In this document: positions 1 through 11,449 of the stretch, one piece after another
How the letters are laid out: each line of letters opens with the position of its first letter
Position numbering within the stretch: the stretch's first letter is position 1
Origin: Diaporthe sp. PMI_573
Taxonomy: Eukaryota; Ascomycota; Sordariomycetes; Diaporthales; Diaporthaceae
Assembly: GCA_021399435.1 (NCBI GenBank)
Contig: JAJTUP010000060.1
Coordinates: 1 to 64,000 of the forward strand
Direction: 5' to 3'
DNA: 64,000 nt
The notes under the pieces: generated by a model
Database searches by the model: none
What the model saw: the letters and a program-made list of their open reading frames with translations, nothing else
Told to the model about the DNA's origin: nothing
Position numbers and translations under genes: made by a program

Positions 1-498
1 CAGCCGCACAGTGTCGACGATGTACTCGAACTCGTCCCTCGTCATGACGCCCTCCTGCGGCACAGCCAGGCTCTGCGCCGTGGCGGGCCTCACGCCCTCG
101 GGTGCCTGGAAGACGCTGTGGTGGATCTCGAGCCGCCCTTCGTCGTCGTCGCCATGCCTTCCCTTCTTGCCCCGCTTGAACTTGGACGCTATTTCTTCTG
201 CCCACCGCTCCAGCCGTGCGTTGATCGCCTTGACATCCACGCCCGAGTTGCTCCTAAGCCTTCGGCCGCGGTTGTGTTTCGATCCTCCCGGGCGGGTGGT
301 GCTGCTGCTTGCATGTGCCCTCGGCGAGGCCATGCCAGAGTGGGGCCGCGGCTGTGACGTATGGTTGTAGCGGGGAGCACGGGGGTCCTGTAAGGACGCG
401 GAGCTTTGGAGCATGAAGTCGTCTTCGGACTCATCGCTCGAGTGGTCGGCCTGTTCCAGGCGCTCGTAGCCGGTCGTGGCTGGGCGGTTTCGAGGCAT
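1..498 (-). CDS. LSB6: N-terminal part of a probable type II phosphatidylinositol 4-kinase (LSB6-like), cut by window edge
   Basis: Read on the minus strand from the ATG at 498, the frame stays open for 166 codons to base 1, so the gene continues outside the window. The protein starts MPRNRPATTGYERLEQ, has a Ser/Asp-rich low-complexity stretch, then a conserved-looking block with VDVKAINARLERWAEEIA (about residues 89-106) and HHSVFQAPEGVRPAT (about 127-141). From memory of fungal LSB6 proteins, this block precedes the kinase core that phosphorylates phosphatidylinositol at position 4 on endosome and vacuole membranes. The catalytic domain itself is not in the window, so the name rests on the N-terminal block only. 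No intron is needed in the visible part. Its promoter would lie in the spacer after 498. Confidence 0.55.
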   Translation of the reverse strand, partial: MPRNRPATTGYERLEQADHSSDESEDDFMLQSSASLQDPRAPRYNHTSQPRPHSGMASPRAHASSSTTRPGGSKHNRGRRLRSNSGVDVKAINARLERWAEEIASKFKRGKKGRHGDDDEGRLEIHHSVFQAPEGVRPATAQSLAVPQEGVMTRDEFEYIVDTVRL

Positions 499-1328
499 GT
501 TGGCGGGGGGAGATGGCGCAGCACCAGCGAGGTTATGGATTGTTGGGGGATGGACGTGTCAAAGGTCAAGCTCGGTCGTGACTTCGGTTATAATTGAGTC
601 ATTCAGATGCTCTAGTGAACGTTCACGAAGGCAAGATCGTAGCTGGATGAATCGAAGGCAGCACCCGTCTTCCAAAGACGAGGTCGGTTGTTTTTGTTGT
701 TTTGGAAAGCCGGTCCAGTTCTGGCAAGGACCCTCCGTAAAGACACTTAAGAATACAATCCAGAATTATCGACGCAAGGGCCAAGTGAAGCAAAAGAGCG
801 TGACGGAATCGCGACTCGGCTACATGCAAGTCGTGACGCGACAGTGTTGAAATTGTAACATAGTTCCCTCCGTCTACGTGGCGGTGGTGTCGATGACCTG
901 CGGCGCTCTGGGGTGGGTGCTGTCATCATTGCCTAGCCCTCCAGTTAGCGACTTGGGGGAGGGGCCGTCCGGCCGGCAATGAGCCGCTGATTGGCGCTCA
1001 GCCGACATTGCCGGGCCCCCGACCCTGGCTTGCTTGGGGCCTGGGGGAGCCCTGTCGGCTGCAGCCTGCACTGAAGTTTGGGGCAAACCAGACCACCCAT
1101 AGAGAATGACTTCACGTCCCGTACGTACGAGGTATCTTCGGAAATATCTACAGAATCGAGCCCAAGTAGACGCCGTCCTGTCCCCTTCACCCATGCCCTT
1201 TTCCATTAACGCTCGTTGGCCTTCCGTGCCTGGCATGCAACATGTTGTCACGACTCCAGCTAACGCCATCCAACTTGCAACCATGAACGCACTTGGTATC
1301 ATTTTTTCTTCTTCAATTTTTACAGAGC
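499..1328. other. Intergenic: promoter of the PI4K-like gene and 3' flank of GCP2
   Basis: Both neighbours are read to the left, so this 830-base stretch should hold the 3' end of the GCP2 transcript and the promoter of the PI4K-like gene. No conserved-looking reading frame, RNA gene or repeat was recognised. Confidence 0.5.
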
Positions 1329-4194
1329 TCAAAGAGTCGACTCGTCATCGTTTCTGAACCCGACATGCTCTGTGCCTTGGTTTGCAGCGCTGAGCCTCGC
1401 ACAGAGGCTGAGAAGCACCACCGTCTCCGTCGCTGCATAGTGGTTCAGCGCGTCGAGGAGAATCTTGAGGTGCCTGCTGAAATTGAATTCCCACACCTTC
1501 AACGTTTCCGCCAGAACGGACAGCAGGGCCTCGGGGCTCTTAGTCGACTCGCCATGCGCCAGCTGCCACTTTTCTCTGTTCGCCAGTACATGCTTCCACT
1601 GGTCGTCGGTCATGTTCCTTGGTTTTGTTGACCCTTGCAGGTCTGGGTCGGCCCTCTCCAGGTTCTTCGTCAGCCAGTCGATACTACCGGTGAACAAGGT
1701 GCAGTTGTTCATGAGCTTGGAGTGGACCTGAAGACTGGTTAGCAACGGACATGAAGACGGTGTTCGTGGGCATCAGTGGCCTGGTGCTTACCCTGAGGAG
1801 CTTGCTATTCGTCAACATGCACTCCTTCAAGCAGGTGTCCAAGAAATCCACGTGGTCCTGCATCAGCTCATCAACGGTCCGGGTGTAGCCTTTGGATGCG
1901 TCATCGTCCTTTGCCTTGAGCCGAGACATAAGAGACTGCCAGTTTGGCTCGATCACTTCCGCAGTGCAGAAGTATAGTAGTTGCTGGACAAACACCAGCA
2001 TCCGCGCCCTGAGTGTCGAGACATGCTTCTTCCAAAGTTCGATCTCCTTGCTTGAGCTCCGGCGGCACCATATAAAACCACGAGTCTGCACTTGCCATGC
2101 CGTAGATAATTGTGATTCCAGGTGCCGTAGGGAGAGAAGGTAACGGAATAAGGCCTGGTACCGCCATATTGTCTTCCGGCTGATGACTAGAGACACTGGG
2201 AACGGCACCGCATAGTCCAATTGGAGGGACGTGAAGCCATTAGCCTTCTTGTCATTCTCAAGTGGCTGGTCCCTCAGGGGTTGCAGCGCACCGCCTTCTT
2301 CAATGCCTGTTATGTTCACCACCCGTTGCAGGGACTTGATGAGCGTAATCTCATTCATTTGCACCTTGACGTCCTCCTTGAAGGGATCCAATGCCACGAT
2401 GCTGCCTGGTTGCCGCAGCACCAAATCCAGCAGTGACTGCAGCTTGGCGACGTTGACAACCTGCATCGGTTTTCGCAGTTCCGAGACGCTGAGTTCCAAG
2501 AAGTAGGTGAAGTAGTCCGATGGGTCGAGGAAGAAGTAGTGCTTCAAGGATCGCAGGCGGTCCGGCAGCGCGTGCGTCGTCAGCAGCAGCTGCATCAAAG
2601 ATTCGTTCGCGTGCGAGTATGCGTTGTTGACGTTCTCCAGAAATCGGTTGTCATCAAAGGATTTTGGCTTGTCCTTCACGTCACTGCTAACGTCCACGCC
2701 TCCGCATTCCCGAACGACATTGAGGTACTTGCCAGCGAGGAGAACCTTCTCCTTGACGGCTTCGAGCTGCGGCGGGATCTCCTTATCCCTGATAGTGTAA
2801 CGCCTCTCCCAGTACTCGTCCGTGTAGTCTTGTTCCAGCCTCTCCCGACGCAGGCTCTTCTGCTCCTTGATGAGGAATTCGCCGTGCGGGTCGTTGATGC
2901 TGCCATGGTGGAGCCATTCATTCAGCATGACCATGTAAGGTTTGCTCGAGTCTCTGAGCAGGGTTGTAAGCAGTGCCCTGGCGGCAGGGTCTCCAGACAT
3001 GGTCTCTAATCTCTTCGTGATGAGGCCGAGCACCACGCCTCCTTTGCATATCTTCTTTCCCGTCATGTTCCCTGGCATGAGGTCTCCGCCGTCTCTTAGC
3101 TGCTCCAGGATCTGATCGAAATCGTCTGCACTATCACTAGATTCGTCCGTCTCCTCATCCAAAAGCGCATTCCTCTTCAAGAGCTCATGCGCGAGGGAAT
3201 AGAGTTGGAACATCATGTGGCTGGTCGGCAGTATATGGATGTTAAGAACGTGCAATGTGAAGGCGTCGTTTGTGAGGAACTGCGTCTCCAGTTGCGCAAT
3301 GAGCACGAGGTAGTCCTGTAAGAATTTCCGGATCGAGGCACACAGCGCATGATTCACGGACCCAAATTCTTCTCGGCTCTGCACGTCGATAAATGTCTCC
3401 AGGGCAGTATAATACGTCGCCATCTTCAACATGGACATCGTGAGGTCCTGCAAGCTCGGGTCCAGGCCTGACAGGATGCGATGCGTCGGGCCAGCGAGCC
3501 GGTCCCTCTCCTCGTGCGGGTCGTAGCCTTTCGCGAAACGAATGTATTGCCCCTCGTAGCCCATAAACACGAACAAAATATCCTCCAGTATGGCAGCCTC
3601 CTGCGCCTCTAACGAGAGTTCCGACAGCGGCTTCGGTTGTACTGAAGCAGGCGCATGCAACGCCAGCGGCGGTATTGATATTCGAGAGGCCAAGGGCGCA
3701 GAGGTGAGCGGTACCAGAGTCGCTTCCGGTTCCCATAGGGCTGTATCATTTGCAGGTCAGCACCGTACCCATCTGCGCATTCTCAGGGGTTCAACCGTGC
3801 CTTGCGGAGGCGGCTCTTGCCTCAGGTCCTTCGTTGGCGTGTCCGCAGCCCTCCTCGAATCCGTCCTGGCTTTACCGGTCGACATAGACGGCCCATGTCT
3901 CCGGTCAGGGCTCCTTCTCCTGGACGTCAAGGTTTCGCGCGTCGTCACGGTGTGCTTCTCTGTGCGCCGCTCCCTCTCCTCGTTCGAGCGCATGCTGTTC
4001 ACCCGCGGATTGCCTGACAAGGTCCTCTTATGTGGCGGCCGGTCCGGCCCTGACCCTGGCGAATCTGTTCCTGCCTTTTGTGACCTGGAGTCAAACGAAG
4101 TCCTCGTGGTGCTGTCGCGGGTGTTTACGCGGGGGATTCGTTGCGACGTCTTGTCACCCGCGGCGTGGGCTGCGTGTCTGCTGGGCGCAGACAT
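1329..4194 (-). CDS. GCP2: Gamma-tubulin complex component 2 (GCP2 / Spc97 / Alp4)
   Basis: Structural subunit of the gamma-tubulin complex, which nucleates microtubules at the spindle pole body. Proposed exons (minus): 4194-3876, 3740-1792, 1727-1329, giving 888 residues, close to the usual fungal GCP2 length. The start ATG sits in GCCACCATG. The N-terminal exon is basic and Ser/Arg-rich. The GCP N-terminal domain begins near residue 150 with EAAILEDILFVFMGYEGQY, and the GCP C-terminal domain with KHYFFLDPSDYF follows. Intron 1 (3741-3875) has donor GTAAAG, branch TGCTGAC and acceptor ACAG. It is 135 bases long and contains an in-frame stop. A 28-base alternative starting at 3768 was discarded as too short. 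Intron 2 (1728-1791) has donor GTAAGC and branch TGCTAAC. The gene is divergent from PUP2. The family call is firm; intron 1 is the least certain part. Confidence 0.9.
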
Positions 4195-4888
4195 GGTGGC
4201 AGGCCCGTCACGTCTGGGCGCGCAGCTGGGTGAACAGGTCTGATGGCATGGGCTGCAAGAAGAATCGAGACGGCGTGGGGCTTTTTGGAGGAATTTGGGT
4301 CCCTTCTGTTGACTTATCGGTCGCGATCCAGAGATAAATGCTGCTCTCCAAAACCCCAAGGCGCCGGCGCGTCACCCGTGTCAAAATCCACTGTACCGTA
4401 GGTTATATGGGTACCCAGAACTCGGCGGGGTCCCCTGGCTGTTCTCAGGTACCAAGTAGCTCACCAGGGCCAAAAACACTCAGAGCAGGCTGCCGGTGTA
4501 TAACCATAGATTGCGCACATTGCTGTAGTTCATGGATGAGGTCTTTTCAAATAATCATTTGGATTTTTTGCTACAATTCGCAAGTAGCAACACCGTGAGG
4601 CTGTTTTGCTCGCTTCTATGTGTCTGTAGGTATTTATTAAGCACGTACCTACCTCGTCACTTGGCAGTCCATTGTGATCCCTGCAAGCTAGCTCCCGAGC
4701 TGCGCTGTCGCTGGGGCAGGCTGAGCTTTGGTTACGACTGTTGCTCTGCCTGGTCGTCTGGAGCTCAAACACATCCCGAGCCTCTTACACCACGCCCTCA
4801 ACCTCCCGAACCCACGCACCAGCCTACCACCCACAGCACTCGACATTCTTCTTCTCTCTCACGGCCTCACCCCCAAACCACCGTCAAG
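4195..4888. promoter_or_regulatory. Divergent promoter region between GCP2 and PUP2
   Basis: This 694-base spacer separates two start codons pointing away from each other. The side next to PUP2 has a C-rich, CT-rich leader (about 4780-4880), typical of highly expressed fungal genes. No specific factor site was recognised, including the yeast proteasome element GGTGGCAAA. Confidence 0.5.
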
Positions 4889-5767
4889 ATGTTTATGGCA
4901 CGTTCAGAATACGGTCAGCGCCTCCCACCAGCCACCCCCCACCACCCCCATTAGCTCCAGCTAACCCAACGGGATCCAGACCGGGGCATCTCTACCTTCA
5001 GCCCCGAGGGTCGTCTGTTCCAGGTGGAGTACTCACTCGAGGCCATCAAGCTCGGCAGCACGGCGATAGGCGTCGCCACCAACGAGGGCGTGGTGCTGGG
5101 CGTCGAGAAGCGCGTCACGTCCACCCTGCTCGAGACCTCCTCCGTCGAGAAGATCGTCGAGATCGACCGCCACATCGGGTGCGCCATGTCCGGCCTGCAG
5201 GCCGACGCCCGGTCCATGGTCGAACATGCCCGCGTCGAGTGCCAGAGCCACGCCTTCAACTACAACGAGTCCCTGCGCGTCGAGTCCTGCACCCAGGCCA
5301 TCTGCGACCTGGCCCTGCGCTTCGGCGAGAGCGCCGACGGCGAGGAGAGCATCATGAGCAGGCCTTTCGGTGTGGCCCTGCTCATCGCCGGCTACGACGA
5401 GGACGGACCCAGCCTGTACCACGCCGAGCCCAGCGGGACCTTCTACCGGTATGATGCCAAGGCCATTGGCAGCGGGAGCGAGGGTGCGCAGGCGGAGCTG
5501 CAGAACGAGTATCACAAGGTGAGCAACGGCTTGTGGGCAGCATATTCTGGGGGATCCACTTCACAGTGAATGGCGGGCTGACGTTCCCCTTAGTCTCTCA
5601 CCCTGGTAGACGCAGAGACCCTGGTGCTCAAGACCCTGAAGCAGGTGATGGAGGAGAAGCTGGATTCCAAGAACGTGCAACTTGCGAGCGTGACCAAGGA
5701 GAAGGGCTTCCGGATATACACGGACGAGGAGATGGCCGCGGTCGTCGAGCGTCTTCCAGCAAACTAG
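4889..5767 (+). CDS. PUP2: 20S proteasome subunit alpha type 5
   Basis: One of seven alpha subunits forming the outer rings of the 20S proteasome, which gate substrate entry. Exons: 4889-4913, 4980-5518, 5594-5767, giving 245 residues, the usual alpha5 length. The tiny 25-base first coding exon encodes MFMARSEY, and the next exon completes the alpha-subunit signature [20 protein letters not shown], which fixes the splice. The acidic [20 protein letters not shown] segment is also alpha5-like. Introns: 4914-4979 (branch GCTAAC) and 5519-5593 (donor GTGAGC, branch GCTGAC). Translation ends ...VVERLPAN at TAG 5765-5767, as expected for the family. The same frame then continues for 43 more sense codons (separate entry). 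Divergent from GCP2, convergent with the Zn2Cys6 gene. Confidence 0.97.
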
Positions 5768-5899
5768 GAGCTACACAAGGAGAGGAAGCGACAGGCGGAG
5801 TCGCAGAGGCTGCTGGACGAGAGGCAAAGGCTGATGCAGGAACAGGATCAGTTGGGACGAGAGATCATCCGGATGCTGGACGAAATTATCGGCCGGTGA
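5768..5899 (+). other. In-frame charged helix-like extension directly after the PUP2 stop codon
   Basis: Directly after TAG 5765-5767 the PUP2 frame has 43 sense codons and ends at TGA 5897-5899. The predicted peptide begins ELHKERKRQAESQRLLDERQ and ends REIIRMLDEIIGR. It is rich in Glu, Arg, Gln and Leu with no Pro and two Gly near the end, so it looks like an amphipathic helix or short coiled coil. Most third codon positions are G or C, as in real exons here. The known alpha5 family normally ends at the TAG. This could be a readthrough extension, an alternative 3' exon, or a chance G+A-rich 3' UTR. The sequence alone cannot decide. Confidence 0.35.
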
Positions 5900-6239
5900 C
5901 AGGGTGCGATTGCCGCCGGTGAGGCCCAGGGCGACTGCGGGCCGTCCTGACCTAGACGAATGAGATGACAAGGTCACTGCTGAACTAACAAACAGAGGAA
6001 AGGGGCCTTCATTCATTGCGAATTGTATCATTAGTCTATTGACGATTTAAACGACTAGACAAGAACCCAAAATGGTATCCGATATGGAAGGCCAACATCA
6101 AATACCCCTCCCAAGTGCGAGACCACCACCGGCTTCCACGCTGTATAATCTTGTGTAAACTCCCGCGCAAAAAAAGGAATCGATGACCACACCACGGGCA
6201 GAAACCCAACATGATGCATAAAAGCCCAGACCGTCTATC
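5900..6239. other. Convergent 3' region between PUP2 and the Zn2Cys6 gene
   Basis: This 340-base spacer lies between two converging genes and should hold both transcript ends. It contains A-rich stretches (for example about 6040-6080 and 6165-6180) but no exact AATAAA. No gene seen. Confidence 0.5.
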
Positions 6240-9200
6240 TCAGTCCTCTAAAGTCAGCCTCTCCATATCGTCCTCCACACTGAGCAACCCAAACGCAACG
6301 TGAGCCCGGTCCGACCTCTGCAGGACCGGCCTGTGATGCCCTTCGTCCACCTCCTGGATACGCTCGTCAAGCCTGCGCGTCGTCCAGCCCTGCCGGAGTG
6401 CGTCCGACTCCGACTCGGGCTCATGCACAGGCGCGACGCCCATGGCCGCAGCCTTGCGCCAGGCCCCCTCACAGCCGCTGGCGATCTGGTCTCCCGTCTG
6501 CCACCCCGTATGTCGTGTGATCTGGTGGAGCAGCCTGATTACCCATTGCCTCTGGAGCTTTCCTCGATACTACGTTTGGGACGGATTAGTATGTTTTGCC
6601 ATGCCGCGAGGGATTACATGCTTGAGGGTAGCCTTACCTGAACGGCGCCGACAAAGATAGGGAAGCAACACTCGATCAGTGCCGAGGCCTGCGGCGCGCT
6701 GACCACGCTATCCACGGACAGATTCCCTGCCACGCCCGCCGCGATCCGCCCGATCTCGTTGGCATAAGGGTCTGTCTCCTTGGCGATCATGTGAGCCGCC
6801 ACCATCGCGAACGGCGGCATGCTCGGGTGCGCGCGGTGCAGTATGACCAGGCCCATGTAGAAGTTCATCCAGATGCCGGCGACAGGGTACGCACGGTACG
6901 TCCAGACCGGGCCAAAGGGCGAGTCCTCGGGCGGGTGGGCGTCATCGCTCAGGGGGTCGAAGTCGGGCCCGAGGCTGCTCTTGAACAGCTGAAACGCTTG
7001 CATTATGTCGTTCCACTCCTCGAGGGCCTTCTGTGTGCTGGTCTCCAGGTCGAGGGCGTCATGGATCTGCTCGGCCGAGGAGAATGGCTCCAGCGGCGGG
7101 CTGAGGCCTCTGGGCAGACTTATACTGCCTCTGCCAGGGAACATACCAGCAAATAGGGGCGGTGAGTTTTGGCTTCTCGGGCTTGCGCCGTTTTCTTGTT
7201 CCCTGGCCTTTCTCTTGCGTGGCAAGTCCTTGGCGACAAAGTTGCATAGTCGAGATAGGACCAGAAGAAGATGATCGAAAGTCCCATATCTACAGTCAAG
7301 TGTTAGCTGGGTTGATGCACATGCTGGGACCAAAGCTCTTACACCTGATCGATCCTATTAATCGGTGCGCGTGGGGGACATTGCGTCCATAGGTCGAGCT
7401 CCATACTGATGATATGTCAGCTCGTCCCTCGGGTCGATACAGGCGGCGGCGACTCTGTACTCACAATAGCTTTGAAGCCCCTAGCGTACTCTGGTAGACA
7501 TCCATCTTGCAGAACCACCAGTATAGGTCAATCATATGCTCGAAACTGTCAATATCGCGATCAGTGCAGTGCCTCGTCTTTGAATTGGCAGCGTACTCGC
7601 TTGCACCGTCCACAAAATTCACGGGCTTTCCTGACAAGCGCTTGACAAAGTCCAAGTCGATGTCTGCAATTTCGTGGTTCGAATTGTTCACGTGTGGCAA
7701 GAAGGCATCGTATTGATTCTGTGCCCGCCGTTCCAGGAGATTCTGCCGCCTTTGCTGATGGATTCCTAGTACCCGTCTGCTCATATCTCGAAACGGGGTC
7801 TCCTTGATGAGCTGTCGCGCCCCAAACAGGTGTGTACACCACTTCTCGTGATTGCTGCTCCACACTTCGTAGAAGCCTAACAATAGCGTGGCAGCCAGGG
7901 TAGCAGGCTCGGCTCTTCTTTGCGCACTTCGATAGTTCTTGGAGCTGCGACGGGTGCACAAGCCGTAATGCAGCCAGGATGCCGTCGGCACATCACCCTT
8001 CAAGACAGCCATTTGCAGGCTTCCTATAGCGAGTATCGCTTGAAGAAGAGCCGGATGTTGCAGAGATGCGAGTGGCAGGATATCTGCAAGAATCAGCCGT
8101 GCGATCTTGACAAGCGACCCCGGGAAATGCCTACTCACACGTCCATATGTGGCGATGAGATGTTGGAACAGCGTCGCCCGAGAACGTTCGTGACGGATTG
8201 GCTGCATTGCGCTCGTACATGGAAATCGACGGGGACGTCATGGTGACAAAATACCAGAACACCTGAGCTGTCTGCGGGTCGTTCAAGGGTGTATCCGTGG
8301 GTGAGGGCGCGAAGTTGGCCAGGACGTTGTCGGCGGGAAGACCATAGCATGGAGTTATTTGTGTTCCATGCGGATCAAGGGGTGCTTGTACACGATCCGA
8401 CATTGCGTGCCCAGGGAGTTCGATGGTGCTGCAGGGTGACTGCCCGTCATCCACCGCGCCAAGTGAGGCATCCTCCTCATCAGTGAACCAACACTCCGCT
8501 TTGACGTCCCTCGCATCAAGCTTAGCGGACGAAGGCTGAGAGAAAGGTGGTGATATTGGTAATATTGGCGAATCGCCATGCCTATCCATGCTTGAAAAAC
8601 TCGTGCGGAGGGGGGCTGGCGGCATGGAACCCGGGGGCAGCGGGTGGATTGGTGAATGTGACGGGCCATAGAAGTCGACGAAGTCGGGCTGGTTCATCTG
8701 GGCTGGCGAATCCACCAACTGAATAGGCTGCTGGGCGAGAAATTGATCAGGAGACATCTGGCCCACGAAATACTGCTGTTGGTGGACGCCTGGCCCTGAC
8801 CCGTTCGTGGGACTGGCTCTCGGGAATGCACCAGGAAAGGCTCCGAGGTATTGGTAATGCTCGGCGCTCCCAAAATCCAGGCTGGGAGGCTTTGGCGCAA
8901 TGAATGGAAGAGGTCCTTGTGACGATGAGGCTTTGGCGTGTGCCGACGACAGCTGGGAATTGACGAGAGCCTCGGTCGGGTCCGGGTGATAGGGAGGGAT
9001 TGGTCCGAAGGGGCCCCCAGGAAGCGCACCCATAGGGCTCTTGAAAACAACGCGCGTGTTGTAGCCTTCGCAATGGCGCTTCGACTTGATACAATTCTGG
9101 CAGATGGGCTTTCCTTCATCGCATTTTATGCGGCGTTTCCGGCACGCTGACCAGGGTCAGCTTTTGGATGGCTTGGTGGGAATTCATCGTGATGCAGAAG

Positions 9201-9358
9201 GAGAAGAAGGACTTACTCAAACATCCGGTCTTTGTTCGCTTTCTAATATTCGTCTTTTTGGGAGGCGAGGGGCCCTTACTCGTCGCCGTTGGCGATAGTT
9301 CTCGAGGTCTAAAGTCGTCGGCCGGGCCGCTCTCGGGCACAAGAGCAACTGAATCCAT
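6240..9358 (-). CDS. Zn2Cys6 transcription factor with fungal-specific (Fungal_trans_2 type) domain
   Basis: Probable nuclear regulator of 937 residues. Exons (minus): 9358-9217, 9146-8139, 8083-7465, 7405-7343, 7289-6638, 6569-6240; all phases close. The zinc cluster spans exons 1-2: Cys46, 49, 56, 63, 66 and 73 in C-x2-C-x6-C-x6-C-x2-C-x6-C spacing (GCLTCRKRRIKCDEGKPIC), with a basic RKRTKT lead. A long Pro/Ser/Gln-rich linker follows (about residues 80-330). The ligand/effector-like domain begins near HIWTYILPLASLQHPALLQA and contains RIDQVYGTFDHLLLVLSRL. The 63-base exon 4 is supported by donor GTGAGT before it, GTAAGA after it and clean frame joining. Introns are 53-70 bases with CTRAY branches. 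The target pathway cannot be read from sequence; neighbours give no hint. It is followed upstream by about 4 kb without genes. Confidence 0.92.
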
Positions 9359-9741
9359 TTTTGATGATGTCCCGGATATTCGCAAGAAACAAACAAGGCA
9401 ATTCTTCGATTTTTCGATGCGAGACCAGTGCCTTTGATTGAGATCCCAAAGGCTCCTCACATGTCTGTCCGACAGCTGGCACAAAAGAAAACGTGCCCCC
9501 AGGCAGCGCGGGTTCGGTACGGACAAGGAGCCGGAAATGACAGAGTTGAGTTCTTGAAGGATCACCCGTTGGCAACTTTTAAGTGTGTGATGGAAGGGTA
9601 GCTGGAGGGAATAGCAATATGCCGAGGACAGGAGTAATGGAGCTAGACAATCCGACTTTGTTCCGCCGTTACGCGTAGTTACGAGGAGGGAGCTAGGAGG
9701 GTAAAGAGTGCGAAGCACAAAGGGGACGGGCAGACCAGAAC

Positions 9742-9751
9742 AGTATATAAA
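9742..9751. promoter_or_regulatory. TATA-like box upstream of the Zn2Cys6 gene
   Basis: The word TATATAAAG (about 9742-9750) lies roughly 385 bases before the Zn2Cys6 start codon. It reads best as a plus-strand TATA box but its core is nearly symmetric. Weak evidence; it may instead serve a rightward transcript. Confidence 0.25.
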
Positions 9752-10876
9752 GCTGCTCAACAGGGCCAACTGAAACAAGCCAGTGTAACTCGAGTGTTAC
9801 TTGCAGATGCCGGCGGAGTAGAGGCCGGTGAGTCGCTGCTCTCGTCGTACGCCGGCGCGTCGTGTAGGCTATGGACCCCGTCAGGAAAGCACAGCTAACT
9901 AAGCTTTTTGTGTTGGCCGTATTCGTTTGGTTTTTGCCATAGACTGACTACCTTGCCTTCTCCAGTGGAGCAATTCTCAGGAGGAGGAACGCGAAGGCGA
10001 TGGCAGCGTCGCGTGGGACAGAAACACAAGACACAGCAGCGTCTCCCCACACCGCAGCCACAAAGGCCGTGCTAACGTGGGATGAGGATCAGTCGAGCGT
10101 CGAGTGCTTGGCAAATAAGTGGCTCCCAGGGAGGAGGGAAACGCGCAAGGCTTCGTGCCCGTGGGTCATGAAGAGATGTAGTGTTCATGCAATTGGTCGA
10201 GTCGAGCTTGAGTACAAGAATAATCCGTGGCACACACGCGCTGAGGCCGTGGTCGAGAACTGATAGCCTGAGAGATATTCCACGCCACAGCACGCTGAGA
10301 GCTGAAGTTGAGTGCAATGGCAAGACTAAGACGAGCACGGCTGGCATCTAAATACTCCAAGGACACCGCGGTGCAGGCGCTTGGATCGTTTGCCCTCGAG
10401 ATCTGTTACACGAGCCCATGCCCCCAGGCAGCAATTTATCTAGTCACTACAGAAGTGGTCAAATGTATCGCGGCGTTGATACAGATCGACGTCCAACGGA
10501 GAGATGTCCGAGGGAGGGAACGGCGCGGTGCTAGGACCAGGGAGCCGGAGGAATTAACGAAGATGATGCATGGGCAGAGGAGACACGAGACAGTAGACAG
10601 GGACCATGGATGGAACCGACAACGACGAGGCGAGCAGGAAGGAGGGAGAGACGTATCTCTCTCGGAGGGGCTCCGGCACCGGGAAGAGCTTTGCTCAGGC
10701 GGCGGATGTGCGCACCTGTTCGACGAGGGCCATTGTTCGGAGCTGAGGCAGACAGGCGAGAGGGAGTCGCACACCGCATTGTTCCCGCCGAGTGTCTAGG
10801 CGGGCTGGCTAGTCAGGGCAGATGATGTCCTAGGGGACTTGGACTTGTGCGCCCACGACGGCCAGCAGCAGGGCCC

Positions 10877-10899
10877 AGGGCAGAGGGCAGAGGGCAGAG
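10877..10899. repeat. Short tandem repeat of AGGGCAG
   Basis: Three consecutive 7-base AGGGCAG units, a G-rich microsatellite in non-coding DNA. Confidence 0.8.
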
Positions 10900-11370
10900 A
10901 GGAGGTTGTCGGTGTGCGCCGCAGCTACCCTGCGTGGCAGTACATAGCGCGGGCCGGATACCTACGTGTGCCATGGGGGGTTGGAAGGTGGTGTCAGAGG
11001 ATTTCCTTGTGCCGCAGGCTAGATTGGGATACTGGCACGAACCTTGTCGGACGAAGGCATCTAGAAGGAGGCCCAGTCGGGCAAAGGATGAGTGGGGCGG
11101 GTAGCAGCCATCTCAGGGCTGGGCCCTCAGGCCCCTCCGGCTGGCCTCCGTGGGCGAGTGGGAAGCTACCTAGGTAGGTGAGGTAACCAATGGCTGGTGG
11201 CATCGTGATTGAATCGATGTTCCACGGCGGGGACTGCTGTGCGACACAAACCACCGAGTGTGGTAGCAAGAGATCTTGGGGGATCTGTCTCGTCGTCTGC
11301 GCCTCGTTGCAGTAGGTTGTGTTTGGCGAGGAGTGAGTGGGTGTGGGGGGACCACCCCTTTCCCGTGCAA

Positions 11371-11449
11371 CCCTGATATACCCTGATATAGACTGTATGT
11401 ACATAGAACTCACATCAGGTACTCACTCACACCACTCACTCACATCAGG
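11371..11449. repeat. Cluster of short direct repeats
   Basis: CCCTGATATA occurs twice in tandem (11371-11390). ACTCACATCAGG occurs at 11408-11419 and again at 11438-11449, separated by ACTCAC/CACTC-rich sequence. This is simple local duplication; no function is implied. Confidence 0.7.

Noticed and set aside
3741..3768. A 28-base intron in GCP2 with donor GTACGG and acceptor ACAG
   Set aside because: Far below the minimum length of the other introns here (about 50 bases) and it does not restore the frame.
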